Source: CAZJJK01 sp964546285 (lineage in GTDB: Bacteria > Spirochaetota > Spirochaetia > Treponematales > Breznakiellaceae). Taken from it: a DNA stretch of 25,223 bases. Under the pieces are notes generated by a model that worked only from the letters and a program-made list of their open reading frames with translations, was not told the DNA's origin and made no database searches. The position numbers and the translations under genes were made by a program. Shown piece after piece: positions 15,392 to 23,232 of this stretch; the first letter of the stretch is position 1, and every line of letters starts with the position of its first letter. The stretch is from positions 1-25,223 of the forward strand of contig CAZJJK010000041.1 in assembly GCA_964546285.1 (NCBI GenBank), written 5' to 3'.

Positions 15392-16960
15392 GGTATCTTC
15401 TAAGATCGTGCTTAAACAGCCAACAATGGATTTATCTAGTTTTTCCTTTTCCGCCTCTTCCTTCAATATAAGTATAGCTCTTTCTTTTGAGACCGCTTTT
15501 TTATATGGACGATCCGCGGCTGTTAACGCGTCATAAATATCAGCGACTGTTAATATTCTTGATTGGATGGGAATGTTTTTCGCTGTTGTGTGATTGGGAT
15601 AGCCTGACCCATCAAGAAATTCATGGTGATTTAAAATATATTCTGGTATTCGAGCGTATTCTGGAGGCCAAGGGATACGCTTAACGAATTCATATGAATA
15701 AGCGACATGCTTTTCTATTTGAGCCCTTTCATATATATTAAGTGACCCGCGTTTTGTTCTAAGATTAAGCGTTTCCTCATCGGTTAATATTGGAATAAGC
15801 TCTCCATCGATACCTGTTGAGTTGGGAAGCGGAAATGCTCGAATAGCTCCAAGTAATTCATCTGGATCTTTGCTTAATAGTGCTGGTTCATTTAGTTGAT
15901 CTATCAAGCTGTGGATGTTTGTTAACTCTTTTCTGATATTTTCTCTTTCTTTTTCATAGCGGGCATATTGGGAAAAATCACTATTTCTCTGTTTTTTCAA
16001 GTAATCATAGTCAATGTTTCTTAATAGGTATTTGTGTCTAAGGCATAGTAGTGAATAGTCGCTTGGATATAGCTTTTTTGCCTTAAGGAATATATATGGG
16101 TCGATGTATATTTTCCCAAAATCATGAAGTATTCCAGCGTAATTAAGTTCCTTTAAATTAATAGCGTCTGGATGTGATTCATCAATGCCCTTAAGCTCGT
16201 TTATCCTATTAGCAATAGAAACTGAGTATTGTGCGACACGAAAAGAGTGCCCGCTAGTGGGCGGATCTCGTGTTTCAACTGCCTCAACCGCTGCCATGAC
16301 AAAATTCTCAAACTGGCTCTCTATTGTGTTAACCATTCTTGAATTTTCAAAAGCTATAGCCGCTTGAGCGGCTATAGCTTCCATAATCGCGATATAGCGC
16401 TCTTTGAAGGGTGTTACTTTCATCTCAAAATCAGCGTAATCACGTAGGATAATAGTGTCTGGATCTTTCCCTAGTGACTCATCTAGTTCTTTTGAGTTTA
16501 TCATCTGGATTACTCCAATGATTGTACCCTTATGGTTTATCATGGGTACCGCCAAAACAGATTTTGAACGGTATCCATGAATCTGGTCAAAAGCTCTATT
16601 GAATTCATAAGGCTCTTCACCAGAAAGATAATATACATCTGGGATACTAAGGCTTTTTCCCGTAAGAGAGACATATCCCGCAATAGAGCGTAGGGTCCGT
16701 GGAAGAACGAATTCTTCATATGGAAGGTGTTTGGAAATGGTATGTGAGTATTTAAAGCGAATTACTGGAGTATTATTAACTGTATCTGCTATAAATATAC
16801 TACCGGCATCAGCGCCGGTAATTTTCCGACTTACCTCTAATATTTTACGGAATAAAGTGTCTAAATCTCTAATCCGCATTAAATCACGGCCAACTTCTAT
16901 AAGGTATGTTTGGTCGCGATAGGCGTCAAGTAACTCTTCATAGCTTATTGGAGTGTCCAT
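15386..16960 (-). CDS. GAF / HD-GYP cyclic-di-GMP phosphodiesterase
   Basis: This 524-residue predicted cytoplasmic enzyme would degrade cyclic di-GMP. Residues 20-205 are a GAF sensor (ADAGSIFIADT, SVLAVPMINHKGTIIGVIQM). Residues 215-515 are the HD-GYP domain: GHSFRVAQYS (H238), AGILHDFGKI with HD at 279-280, H309, H418, NHHEFLDGSGYP (H445, H446, then GYP), and DIYDALTAADRPYKKA. About 90-100 mostly helical residues lie between H309 and H418. I recall similar long HD-GYP relatives with this insertion, so it is not taken as novel. With the GGDEF protein at 4271-5344 this gives both halves of c-di-GMP turnover. ATG 16960 has no ribosome-binding site and a predicted -10 box 8 nt upstream. It is convergent with jag and divergent from the Aat-like gene. 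Confidence 0.9.
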   Translation of the reverse strand: MDTPISYEELLDAYRDQTYLIEVGRDLMRIRDLDTLFRKILEVSRKITGADAGSIFIADTVNNTPVIRFKYSHTISKHLPYEEFVLPRTLRSIAGYVSLTGKSLSIPDVYYLSGEEPYEFNRAFDQIHGYRSKSVLAVPMINHKGTIIGVIQMINSKELDESLGKDPDTIILRDYADFEMKVTPFKERYIAIMEAIAAQAAIAFENSRMVNTIESQFENFVMAAVEAVETRDPPTSGHSFRVAQYSVSIANRINELKGIDESHPDAINLKELNYAGILHDFGKIYIDPYIFLKAKKLYPSDYSLLCLRHKYLLRNIDYDYLKKQRNSDFSQYARYEKERENIRKELTNIHSLIDQLNEPALLSKDPDELLGAIRAFPLPNSTGIDGELIPILTDEETLNLRTKRGSLNIYERAQIEKHVAYSYEFVKRIPWPPEYARIPEYILNHHEFLDGSGYPNHTTAKNIPIQSRILTVADIYDALTAADRPYKKAVSKERAILILKEEAEKEKLDKSIVGCLSTILEDTL

Positions 16961-16968
16961 TAGAATAT

Positions 16969-16996
16969 ATATTAACTATATTCCGTATTGAAGCAA
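16969..16996 (-). promoter_or_regulatory. Predicted promoter of the HD-GYP gene
   Basis: On the minus strand TTGCTT (16996-16991), a 16-nt spacer and TAATAT (16974-16969), ending 8 nt before ATG 16960. Its -35 box overlaps the -35 box of the divergent promoter within TTGAAGCAA. Confidence 0.45.
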
Positions 16997-17016
16997 GCGA
17001 ATGTAACATTTAGAAT
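16988..17016 (+). promoter_or_regulatory. Predicted promoter of the Aat-like gene
   Basis: TTGAAG (16988-16993), a 17-nt spacer and TAGAAT (17011-17016). Initiation seven bases later falls on the G of the GTG start at 17023, implying a leaderless transcript. Confidence 0.5.
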
Positions 17017-17022
17017 AAGCTT

Positions 17023-17772
17023 GTGTTGGAACTACTTTTAGGTACTGAGGAGCCTGATAAAGTTGTTGATCGCCTTATAGCTACTAATTATTTAGAAGAA
17101 TTCTGTATTTATATCAAGCCTAATATCCGTTATATTTCGCAATTGATACATTCGGGCTTCTTAATTATGTCAGCTTTGACGCGGAATAAAAACGAAGGCG
17201 TAGAAAATATACTAGTACCAAAGCTTCATAATAATCGTATGGTGTTGGATTTTAAGTCCTTACATATACCACGTCGGATAGAGTCTAAATTAGCCTTGTA
17301 TAGCCTATATTTTGATACTGATTTTAATAGAATTATTGAGCGTTGTATATCTAGTCATGGAGATGCATGGTTAACGCCGTTCTTGATAGGCTATTTAGTT
17401 AAACTTCGTGAGAAAAAGATAGACAATCGTGTAAAAATAGTTTCATTCGCGCTGTATCGGGATAAACGACTTGTTGCCGGTGAATTTGGAACACTTGTAG
17501 GTTCAATATATACAAGCTATTCGGGCTATCACGATGAAGATTCGGCAGGGACAATCCAGATGATACTAACAGCCCATTTCTTGGAAGGAAGGGGTATAAA
17601 GTTTTGGGATTTGGGAATGCCGGCGGAATATAAGAAACATTTAGGAGCTGTAGAGTTATCTCGTGTGGAATTTATTCGTTTATTTAGGGGTGTTAGAAAT
17701 ATGTGTTGCGGGCTTTTTCGTAATGATAGCATCGATATTTCTGATAAAGGCTCTAATATCAGCGGGGTGTAA
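17023..17772 (+). CDS. aat: Leucyl/phenylalanyl-tRNA-protein transferase-like protein (Aat family)
   Basis: This 249-residue protein resembles Aat, which adds Leu or Phe from tRNA to N-termini of proteins and marks them for ClpS/ClpAP degradation. The recognisable stretch is ISSHGDAWLTPFLIGYLVKL, matching E. coli HPDTWITEPVVEAY. It is followed by SFALYRDKRLVAGEFGTLVG, then AGTIQMILTAHFLEGRGIKF, WDLGMPAEYKKHLGAVELSR. The GNAT-like core is complete, while the N-terminus diverges. The start GTG 17023 is chosen because no ATG or ribosome-binding site is nearby and a predicted promoter points at it; TTG 17026 is an alternative. The last 93 bp overlap the convergent membrane-protein gene. Family assignment is fairly confident; substrate specificity is not shown. 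Confidence 0.72.
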   Translation: MLELLLGTEEPDKVVDRLIATNYLEEFCIYIKPNIRYISQLIHSGFLIMSALTRNKNEGVENILVPKLHNNRMVLDFKSLHIPRRIESKLALYSLYFDTDFNRIIERCISSHGDAWLTPFLIGYLVKLREKKIDNRVKIVSFALYRDKRLVAGEFGTLVGSIYTSYSGYHDEDSAGTIQMILTAHFLEGRGIKFWDLGMPAEYKKHLGAVELSRVEFIRLFRGVRNMCCGLFRNDSIDISDKGSNISGV

Positions 17773-19194
17773 GCTTGAATTTGAGTATAATGCTTCCTCA
17801 AAAGAGTAGCCTATTTCTAGACATAGTTGTTTATTTATTTCTGGTAGTTCAGTTAAGGAAGAGACATATTCATACGGGGTCATTGAAGATAGAAAGGGTT
17901 TTCCTTTTTCAAAGCCCCAATGAATTAGTTTAAAGAAATATTTAACAAGTATTCCTATTTCTCTTTGCTTTTTCTTATTTTTATTAGAATTAGTTATACT
18001 GTCTAGCCGTTTCTTCACAATTGTCAGATTTTCTAAATCATATGTAGGATCTGAATATTCTTGCTTGTTCCTTCTTGAAAAAAGAACTATAAAAGCTCGG
18101 AATTTTTGTTTAATAAAAGAAATGAATGAAAAATTCTTGAATACCTTATAGAGGTGTTTTGAGAAAAGCGGTTTAATAATAAACCATATTAGGAAAAACC
18201 CTGTAACGCTTAAGCCTACTATTTTCAAAAAAAGCCAAATATGGCTTAAATCAATAGTTTCTCTCGCTTCCATAGCCTCGCGTAAGGCGACCAAGCTATC
18301 ATCGGCTTGTATATTTGATAAATAATCTAAATTGTATATACCATCTTGGCCTTTAAATAGACTTGAAAGCCAATCAAAAAAAGCTTCAATCCACGAAAGT
18401 GGTAAAAGGCTTGTATTTCTGGAGAGCGCCAAAGCCAAAATACAGGAGACTATGAGGATATAAGCGCCAAAGACTAGACGTTGGGACTGAAGTTTGCGAT
18501 CAACATATAAACCTTCGCCGGCATGATATTGATCCGCGATGAATTGTATTTTAAAAAGATGAACTATAAAAGGTAAGATAATTGATAGTAGGGAAAATGT
18601 TAAGGCTAATGTGGAAATGTTTAATCCATAAGCCTTAATTGATAACCAATATATTAACACTGTCGCCGCTAGCCCATTTACTATACGAGATACACGTTTC
18701 ATTCCGATAATTGAATCTTGTGATAGGGTTTGTGTGTCGCGTACCGCGTTTTGAAGCTCAATTCCTGATTTTCCATTAATTTCTAATAAAAAATACTCAC
18801 GGTTTCTAAGAACACTCTGAATATATGCTGTGAATAACCATTGAGAACTAGCTAGAATAACAGCTGTGACATTAATAGGTGCTGGAATAAACGCGTTAAT
18901 AGCGAATATACCTTTACTGAGTGAAGCGATAATATAGACGAAAACAATGATTAGAATCCCTTCTCTTATGAGCGCGGAAAATTCTAAATGGACTTTTTTT
19001 CTTAGATTTCCTAGAGCGATAGCTATTAATCCGACAAATAATAAAATTAGAGAGGCTAAGAAGTTTGTGGGGATGACCTTTTTGGCGAAGCTTTCTGTAA
19101 TGAAGCTAATAGTCGCTAATGGGATGGCCGGGATTAAAAGAGCCGCCAGAGGAGAAAAGAATTTAGTAAAAAGTATATCTTTACCTAAGTTCAT
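17680..19194 (-). CDS. Polytopic membrane protein with a DUF4129-like C-terminus
   Basis: About 504 residues with eight predicted membrane spans. Examples are FFSPLAALLIPAIPLATISF, ASLILLFVGLIAIALGNL, GILIIVFVYIIASLSKGIF and LFLKIVGLSVTGFFLIWFII. A cytoplasmic tail of about 150 residues includes SSMTPYEYVSSL and EIGYSFEEALYSNSSL, the pattern of DUF4129 tails that accompany MoxR and DUF58. No transglutaminase core is present. ATG 19194 is preferred: it overlaps the DUF58 stop by 14 nt and leads straight into the first span. A longer frame from 19269 would overlap DUF58 by 89 nt. It is the last gene of the aspS-moxR-DUF58 block. The 3' end overlaps the convergent Aat-like gene by 93 bp. The function is unknown; a role with the MoxR module is inferred from context. 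Confidence 0.75.
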   Translation of the reverse strand: MNLGKDILFTKFFSPLAALLIPAIPLATISFITESFAKKVIPTNFLASLILLFVGLIAIALGNLRKKVHLEFSALIREGILIIVFVYIIASLSKGIFAINAFIPAPINVTAVILASSQWLFTAYIQSVLRNREYFLLEINGKSGIELQNAVRDTQTLSQDSIIGMKRVSRIVNGLAATVLIYWLSIKAYGLNISTLALTFSLLSIILPFIVHLFKIQFIADQYHAGEGLYVDRKLQSQRLVFGAYILIVSCILALALSRNTSLLPLSWIEAFFDWLSSLFKGQDGIYNLDYLSNIQADDSLVALREAMEARETIDLSHIWLFLKIVGLSVTGFFLIWFIIKPLFSKHLYKVFKNFSFISFIKQKFRAFIVLFSRRNKQEYSDPTYDLENLTIVKKRLDSITNSNKNKKKQREIGILVKYFFKLIHWGFEKGKPFLSSMTPYEYVSSLTELPEINKQLCLEIGYSFEEALYSNSSLHPADIRAFIRNIDAIITKKPATHISNTPK

Positions 19195-20332
19195 ATTGTT
19201 CCATATTTTTGGTTTGAATCCCTTGTTCAAGAAATATTCTATCGTCTTCGGGTGTAAGGTCAGCGACATATTGTAAATATGAGCCGCCTTTTTGTTTAGC
19301 TACTTTTTCTCGTGTTAAAGATCCTTCTAGATCTCTTGGTCCGAGATAGACAACACTCGCCTTATACGGAGATGTAAGGATACGATAGAAAAAAGGATCA
19401 TTTGATAATGCTGTTTGTGTTTCTGCGGCTTGGACTCGAGATAAACAATCCAATATAGGGAGAGCTGACCCAGATACAGGAGGAATATATAAGGAATTGT
19501 CTTCTTCATGAAGGATTCCATAAATATGTATTCCAGTGGGTTGGCCTACTGATATAGCGCTTACTGTTAATGTTGCCGCTATAGAAATCGCCGTTTCAGT
19601 CATAACATAACGGCTTTTTAATTTATACTTTTGAAGGCGTAAATCTAATAATAAAATAAGTGGGGCTTCTATTAGATTCTCATAACTATTTGTGACTAGT
19701 TTTCCCGTTTTAGCTACGATTTTCCAATTAATACGCTTAAGTTCATCTCCCATCACATAATCCCTTATAGCCCTATATCGAGTTGTATCCTCATTTATCG
19801 GGTTGGAAGAATGGATCGTTCCTTGAGGCGAGCCAATTAAAGGGCTGTATAAAGCATTTGTAAGACTTGGAAATATTATGACAGGACAGCGACGACAATC
19901 AGTAATTTTCTTTTCTGTTCCTCCAAAAAAGGAACGAAGTCTTATTGATGCTGGGCCTAGCTCGTAAATACCGCGGTCGCGACCTCTTATTTTATAAAGA
20001 AAACGTATACGTTTACGGCCAGGTACACTGATAAAGCGGCGTGTAATATCGGATGAAACTAACGCGCTTGTTGGATCAAAGAGAACCGCGCCAATAATTG
20101 GGAAAAAAGATCGATTTTCTAAATAGAGTTCAACATTAAATGCGATTCCGCAAAAACCACGGAGAGAGGTATCTTGTCTAATTATCCTAATACCCGAACT
20201 TATTAATTTTAAATAGATTTTATCCAGGATAACTACACTAAGAAACAATAAGATAAAGCCTTGAATAATTCTTATTGGAGTAAAAAGATATACAAAGAAT
20301 AAGAAAATAATGCCGACGCGCGGCGCCGTCAC
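19181..20332 (-). CDS. DUF58-family membrane-anchored protein of a MoxR module
   Basis: This 383-residue protein has two adjacent N-terminal membrane spans (about residues 6-20 and 23-41), then a beta-rich region. The DUF58 hallmark follows at about 186-218: YRAIRDYVMGDELKRINWKI then KTGKLVTNSYE. DUF58 proteins have a vWA-like fold and regularly sit next to MoxR ATPases. Translation starts at GTG 20332, overlapping the moxR stop as GTGA, behind a strong AAGGAGG. Coupled translation with MoxR is therefore very likely. The vWA partner proteins (BatA/BatB) usual in longer MoxR operons are not in this window. Confidence 0.88.
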   Translation of the reverse strand: MTAPRVGIIFLFFVYLFTPIRIIQGFILLFLSVVILDKIYLKLISSGIRIIRQDTSLRGFCGIAFNVELYLENRSFFPIIGAVLFDPTSALVSSDITRRFISVPGRKRIRFLYKIRGRDRGIYELGPASIRLRSFFGGTEKKITDCRRCPVIIFPSLTNALYSPLIGSPQGTIHSSNPINEDTTRYRAIRDYVMGDELKRINWKIVAKTGKLVTNSYENLIEAPLILLLDLRLQKYKLKSRYVMTETAISIAATLTVSAISVGQPTGIHIYGILHEEDNSLYIPPVSGSALPILDCLSRVQAAETQTALSNDPFFYRILTSPYKASVVYLGPRDLEGSLTREKVAKQKGGSYLQYVADLTPEDDRIFLEQGIQTKNMEQYELR

Positions 20333-21294
20333 AAGCCCTCCTTGAACGCAGGGATAGGGACTCGTTCAATAATTGATTTTATAACTCGGTCCGCTGTTAT
20401 GCCCCTGATTTGGGTTTCTGGCTGCAGAACGACACGCTTTCTAAAAACATCAGGAGCCAAGTCTTTAATATCATTGGGAACAACATAAGACCGTCCCGCT
20501 AAGGCAGCCGAAGCTTGAGCCGCTTTATATAGGGCAAGGGAACCCCGTGGAGATACACCGAGACGGAGTGCAGCATCACCACGTGTTTCATTGATAAGAG
20601 CGAGTATATAAGAGCGAAGTCCCTCATCTACATGAATTTTTGTGATATAGCGCTGTAATTCCAAAATATCTTCAGCCGCGCAGAGAGGTTTCAAATCTGT
20701 CACGGGATGATTTAAGCGTCTTTGGCTTTCCAGAATAAGCGCTTCCGCTTCGCTTGCGGGATATCCAATGTCAACAGATAAGAGAAAACGATCTTTTTGA
20801 GCTTCCGGCAAAGGAAAGGTTCCCTCAAATTCGATAGGGTTTTCTGTTGCGATTATGAAAAAAGGATCGGGTAATTCATATACTGATCCGTCTATAGAAA
20901 CTTGCCGTTCGCCCATTGCTTCTAATAATGCGGATTGTGTACGGGGTGTCGCGCGGTTTATCTCATCAACAAGGACTATATGAGAAAAAACAGGACCATG
21001 TCGAAATATAAAATCATTTGATGCTGGCATCCAAATAGAAACGCCAAGCACATCAGCGGGCATTAAATCAGGAGTACACTGGATACGTTTGAAGCTCATC
21101 CCAAGAGTCGCTGATAAAGCTCGCGCGACTATGGTTTTCCCTGTTCCTGGAACATCTTCCAAAAGAATATGCCCTCGGGCTAAAATACTTATAAGAATTT
21201 TTCTTATTACACCGCGTTTCCCGAAGAAGATGGATTCAACTTGATCACTAATTGTTTCTGACCATTTTTTTATTTCTAAAGGTCCTTGGGTCAC
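20329..21294 (-). CDS. MoxR-family AAA+ ATPase
   Basis: This 321-residue cytoplasmic ATPase is thought to act as a chaperone-like activator of partner vWA/DUF58 proteins. Visible motifs are Walker A in EDVPGTGKT (46-54), Walker B in IVLVDEINRATPRTQSALLE (D110, E111), sensor 1 in IIATENP, and GTFPLPEAQKDRF. The winged-helix-like lid with LGVSPRGSLALYKAAQA follows. The length is normal. The start is GTG 21294 with AAGGAGAG upstream, only 14 nt after the aspS stop, so it is probably transcribed with aspS. It overlaps the next gene (DUF58) by a GTGA junction. Confidence 0.93.
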   Translation of the reverse strand: MTQGPLEIKKWSETISDQVESIFFGKRGVIRKILISILARGHILLEDVPGTGKTIVARALSATLGMSFKRIQCTPDLMPADVLGVSIWMPASNDFIFRHGPVFSHIVLVDEINRATPRTQSALLEAMGERQVSIDGSVYELPDPFFIIATENPIEFEGTFPLPEAQKDRFLLSVDIGYPASEAEALILESQRRLNHPVTDLKPLCAAEDILELQRYITKIHVDEGLRSYILALINETRGDAALRLGVSPRGSLALYKAAQASAALAGRSYVVPNDIKDLAPDVFRKRVVLQPETQIRGITADRVIKSIIERVPIPAFKEGL

Positions 21295-21308
21295 GGTATT
21301 GCTCTCCT

Positions 21309-23141
21309 TTACTGTTTGTCTGGATATTTAATGCTTAAATGGAGTTCGTCCAATTGTTTAGGATCAACCTCGTTAGGACAATCATCCATTGGGCTTACCG
21401 CAAAACTGTTTTTTGGGAAAGCTATAACTTCCTTAATTGATGTTTGTCCAGACATGATCATCACTAAGCGGTCAAGCCCTGGAGCTATTCCGCCATGAGG
21501 AGGCGCTCCATATTTGAAAGCGCTAGTTAGAAAACCAAACCTACGTTCCGCCTCTTCTGGATCAAAGCCAACTATAGAAAACACCCGTTTTTGCATTTCA
21601 GGATCGTGTATACGTATTGAACCGGAGGCAAGCTCAAAGCCGTTAAGAACAAGATCATATAACTCGCCTTTAACTGAACCTGGATCGCTTTCCATTGTGG
21701 CGTGATATTTTTCTTGTGGCCATGTGAACATATGGTGAGCGGCTTCCCAGCGTTGTTCTTCTTCATTGAATTCAAAAAGGGGAAAATCCACAATCCATGC
21801 AAATTCAAAGCGCGTAGGATCACAGAAGCCAAGATCCTTCCCTAGTTTTGATCTAACCGCGCCTAAGGATATATTGGCGATGTTGCGCTTCACATCCGCG
21901 ACAAGAAGCAAGAGATCCCCCGCTTTAGCGTTTAAGTCAGAGATTATATCTTTAGCTAGTAGAGGGTCTGGAAATTCAGCCAAAGGCGTTTCCTGCGAAG
22001 GGTTAAAAAATTTCGAGACTCCCCCCTCAAGTTTTACTAAGCCTGCGGGGTCTTGTTGTACTTTCATCCAAGCAAGGCCTTTGGCTTTAAATATTTTTGC
22101 TGTTGACTCCAAATCTTCTATTTGTTTTCGTGAGTAATCGCACTTGCCTGGTACGAGCAACGCTTTAACAACGCCTCCCGCGTTAAGAACGTCTTTGAAA
22201 GCGGAAAAGCTAGAACGACGGGCGTACTCACTAAAATCAGTCATTTCAAGATCGAAACGTAAGTCTGGTTTATCGGAGCCATATAGTTCCATCGCGGTAT
22301 CAAAGGAAATTCGCCTGAATTTAGTTGGGAGTGAAACATCAAGAGTCTTTTTGAATACATGTCCCATTAAACCTTCTACTAGGGTTAAAATATCCTCTTG
22401 ATCAACAAAGGACATTTCAATATCGATTTGTGAGAATTCAGGTTGGCGATCACCTCGCGCATCTTCATCCCGATAACATCTCGCTATTTGAAAATATCGA
22501 TCAAAGCCCGAAACCATCAATAATTGTTTATATAGCTGAGGCGATTGCGGTAATGCGTAAAATTTCCCTGGATAGATACGTGATGGAACGAGATAATCTC
22601 TTGCCCCCTCTGGTGTTGACTTTATAAATGTTGGGGTTTCAATCTCGAAGAAATCCCGAGAAATAAGATACTCGCGAATGGCAAAGGCGACATCATTGCG
22701 AAGTTTTAATCTTTTTTGCATATTAAAGGAGCGAAGATCAAGATATCGGTATCTTAAGCGTAAATCTTCTTTTGCGTCAGAGTCTTCCTCTATTTGAAAG
22801 GGGAGGACCTCGCATTTGTTAAGAATGATCAACTTATGCGCGACGACCTCAATTTTCCCTGTTGGCATTTCAGGATTAATCATTGATTCCGGTCTTGATC
22901 TAACGTTACCCTCTACCGCGATACAATATTCATTTTTAAGTTCGGCTGTGATGGCTTTTAGTTCTTGGATGGAATCTTGGTCAATAACGACTTGTGTGAT
23001 GCCGTAACGATCGCGAAGGTTAATGAAAGTAATACCGCCGTGATCCCGCTTCCGGTGTACCCAGCCATTTAACGTAACTAGGGTATTGGTATCCTTTCCC
23101 CGTAAAGAGCCGCAATTGTGAGTTCGTTTCATACTATCCAT
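21309..23141 (-). CDS. aspS: Aspartyl-tRNA synthetase (bacterial type)
   Basis: This class II synthetase charges tRNA-Asp. The 610 residues show the N-terminal anticodon-binding OB fold (NGWVHRKRDHGGITFINLRD), class II motif 2 (CYRDEDARGDRQPEFSQIDI, then EMSF), a GAD insertion domain of the bacterial type (about residues 290-420), and motif 3 (GIAPGLDRLVMIMSG). ATG 23141 is used because a predicted -10 box lies 6 nt upstream; ATG 23132 (MKRTHNCGSLR) fits the usual family N-terminus equally well. Counting from 23132, His31 sits where non-discriminating AspRS enzymes carry His. The second marker position (about residue 82, Gly in those enzymes) is not Gly, so specificity is open. It is followed after 14 nt by moxR. 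Confidence 0.96.
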   Translation of the reverse strand: MDSMKRTHNCGSLRGKDTNTLVTLNGWVHRKRDHGGITFINLRDRYGITQVVIDQDSIQELKAITAELKNEYCIAVEGNVRSRPESMINPEMPTGKIEVVAHKLIILNKCEVLPFQIEEDSDAKEDLRLRYRYLDLRSFNMQKRLKLRNDVAFAIREYLISRDFFEIETPTFIKSTPEGARDYLVPSRIYPGKFYALPQSPQLYKQLLMVSGFDRYFQIARCYRDEDARGDRQPEFSQIDIEMSFVDQEDILTLVEGLMGHVFKKTLDVSLPTKFRRISFDTAMELYGSDKPDLRFDLEMTDFSEYARRSSFSAFKDVLNAGGVVKALLVPGKCDYSRKQIEDLESTAKIFKAKGLAWMKVQQDPAGLVKLEGGVSKFFNPSQETPLAEFPDPLLAKDIISDLNAKAGDLLLLVADVKRNIANISLGAVRSKLGKDLGFCDPTRFEFAWIVDFPLFEFNEEEQRWEAAHHMFTWPQEKYHATMESDPGSVKGELYDLVLNGFELASGSIRIHDPEMQKRVFSIVGFDPEEAERRFGFLTSAFKYGAPPHGGIAPGLDRLVMIMSGQTSIKEVIAFPKNSFAVSPMDDCPNEVDPKQLDELHLSIKYPDKQ

Positions 23142-23147
23142 TTGATT

Positions 23148-23177
23148 ACTATACTCATAGCTTCCATCATGAGTCCA
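23148..23177 (-). promoter_or_regulatory. Predicted aspS promoter next to the start codon
   Basis: On the minus strand TGGACT (23177-23172), an 18-nt spacer and TATAGT (23153-23148), ending 6 nt before ATG 23141. No Shine-Dalgarno sequence lies between. The -35 match is moderate. Confidence 0.42.
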
Positions 23178-23232
23178 CTAGGCCAAGGTCTTCGTTGCTT
23201 GTTCTTTATTTAGGTTATGTATCTGGATCTCC

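Noticed and set aside
15650..16030. Long insertion between the HD pair and the HHE motif of the HD-GYP protein as a new domain
   Set aside because: I recall the same long insertion in other GAF/HD-GYP proteins, so it is probably an established subfamily feature.
20570..20595. Second parS-like sequence (CACGTGTTTCA)
   Set aside because: Only a half-match without the correct inverted arm, and inside the moxR coding region.
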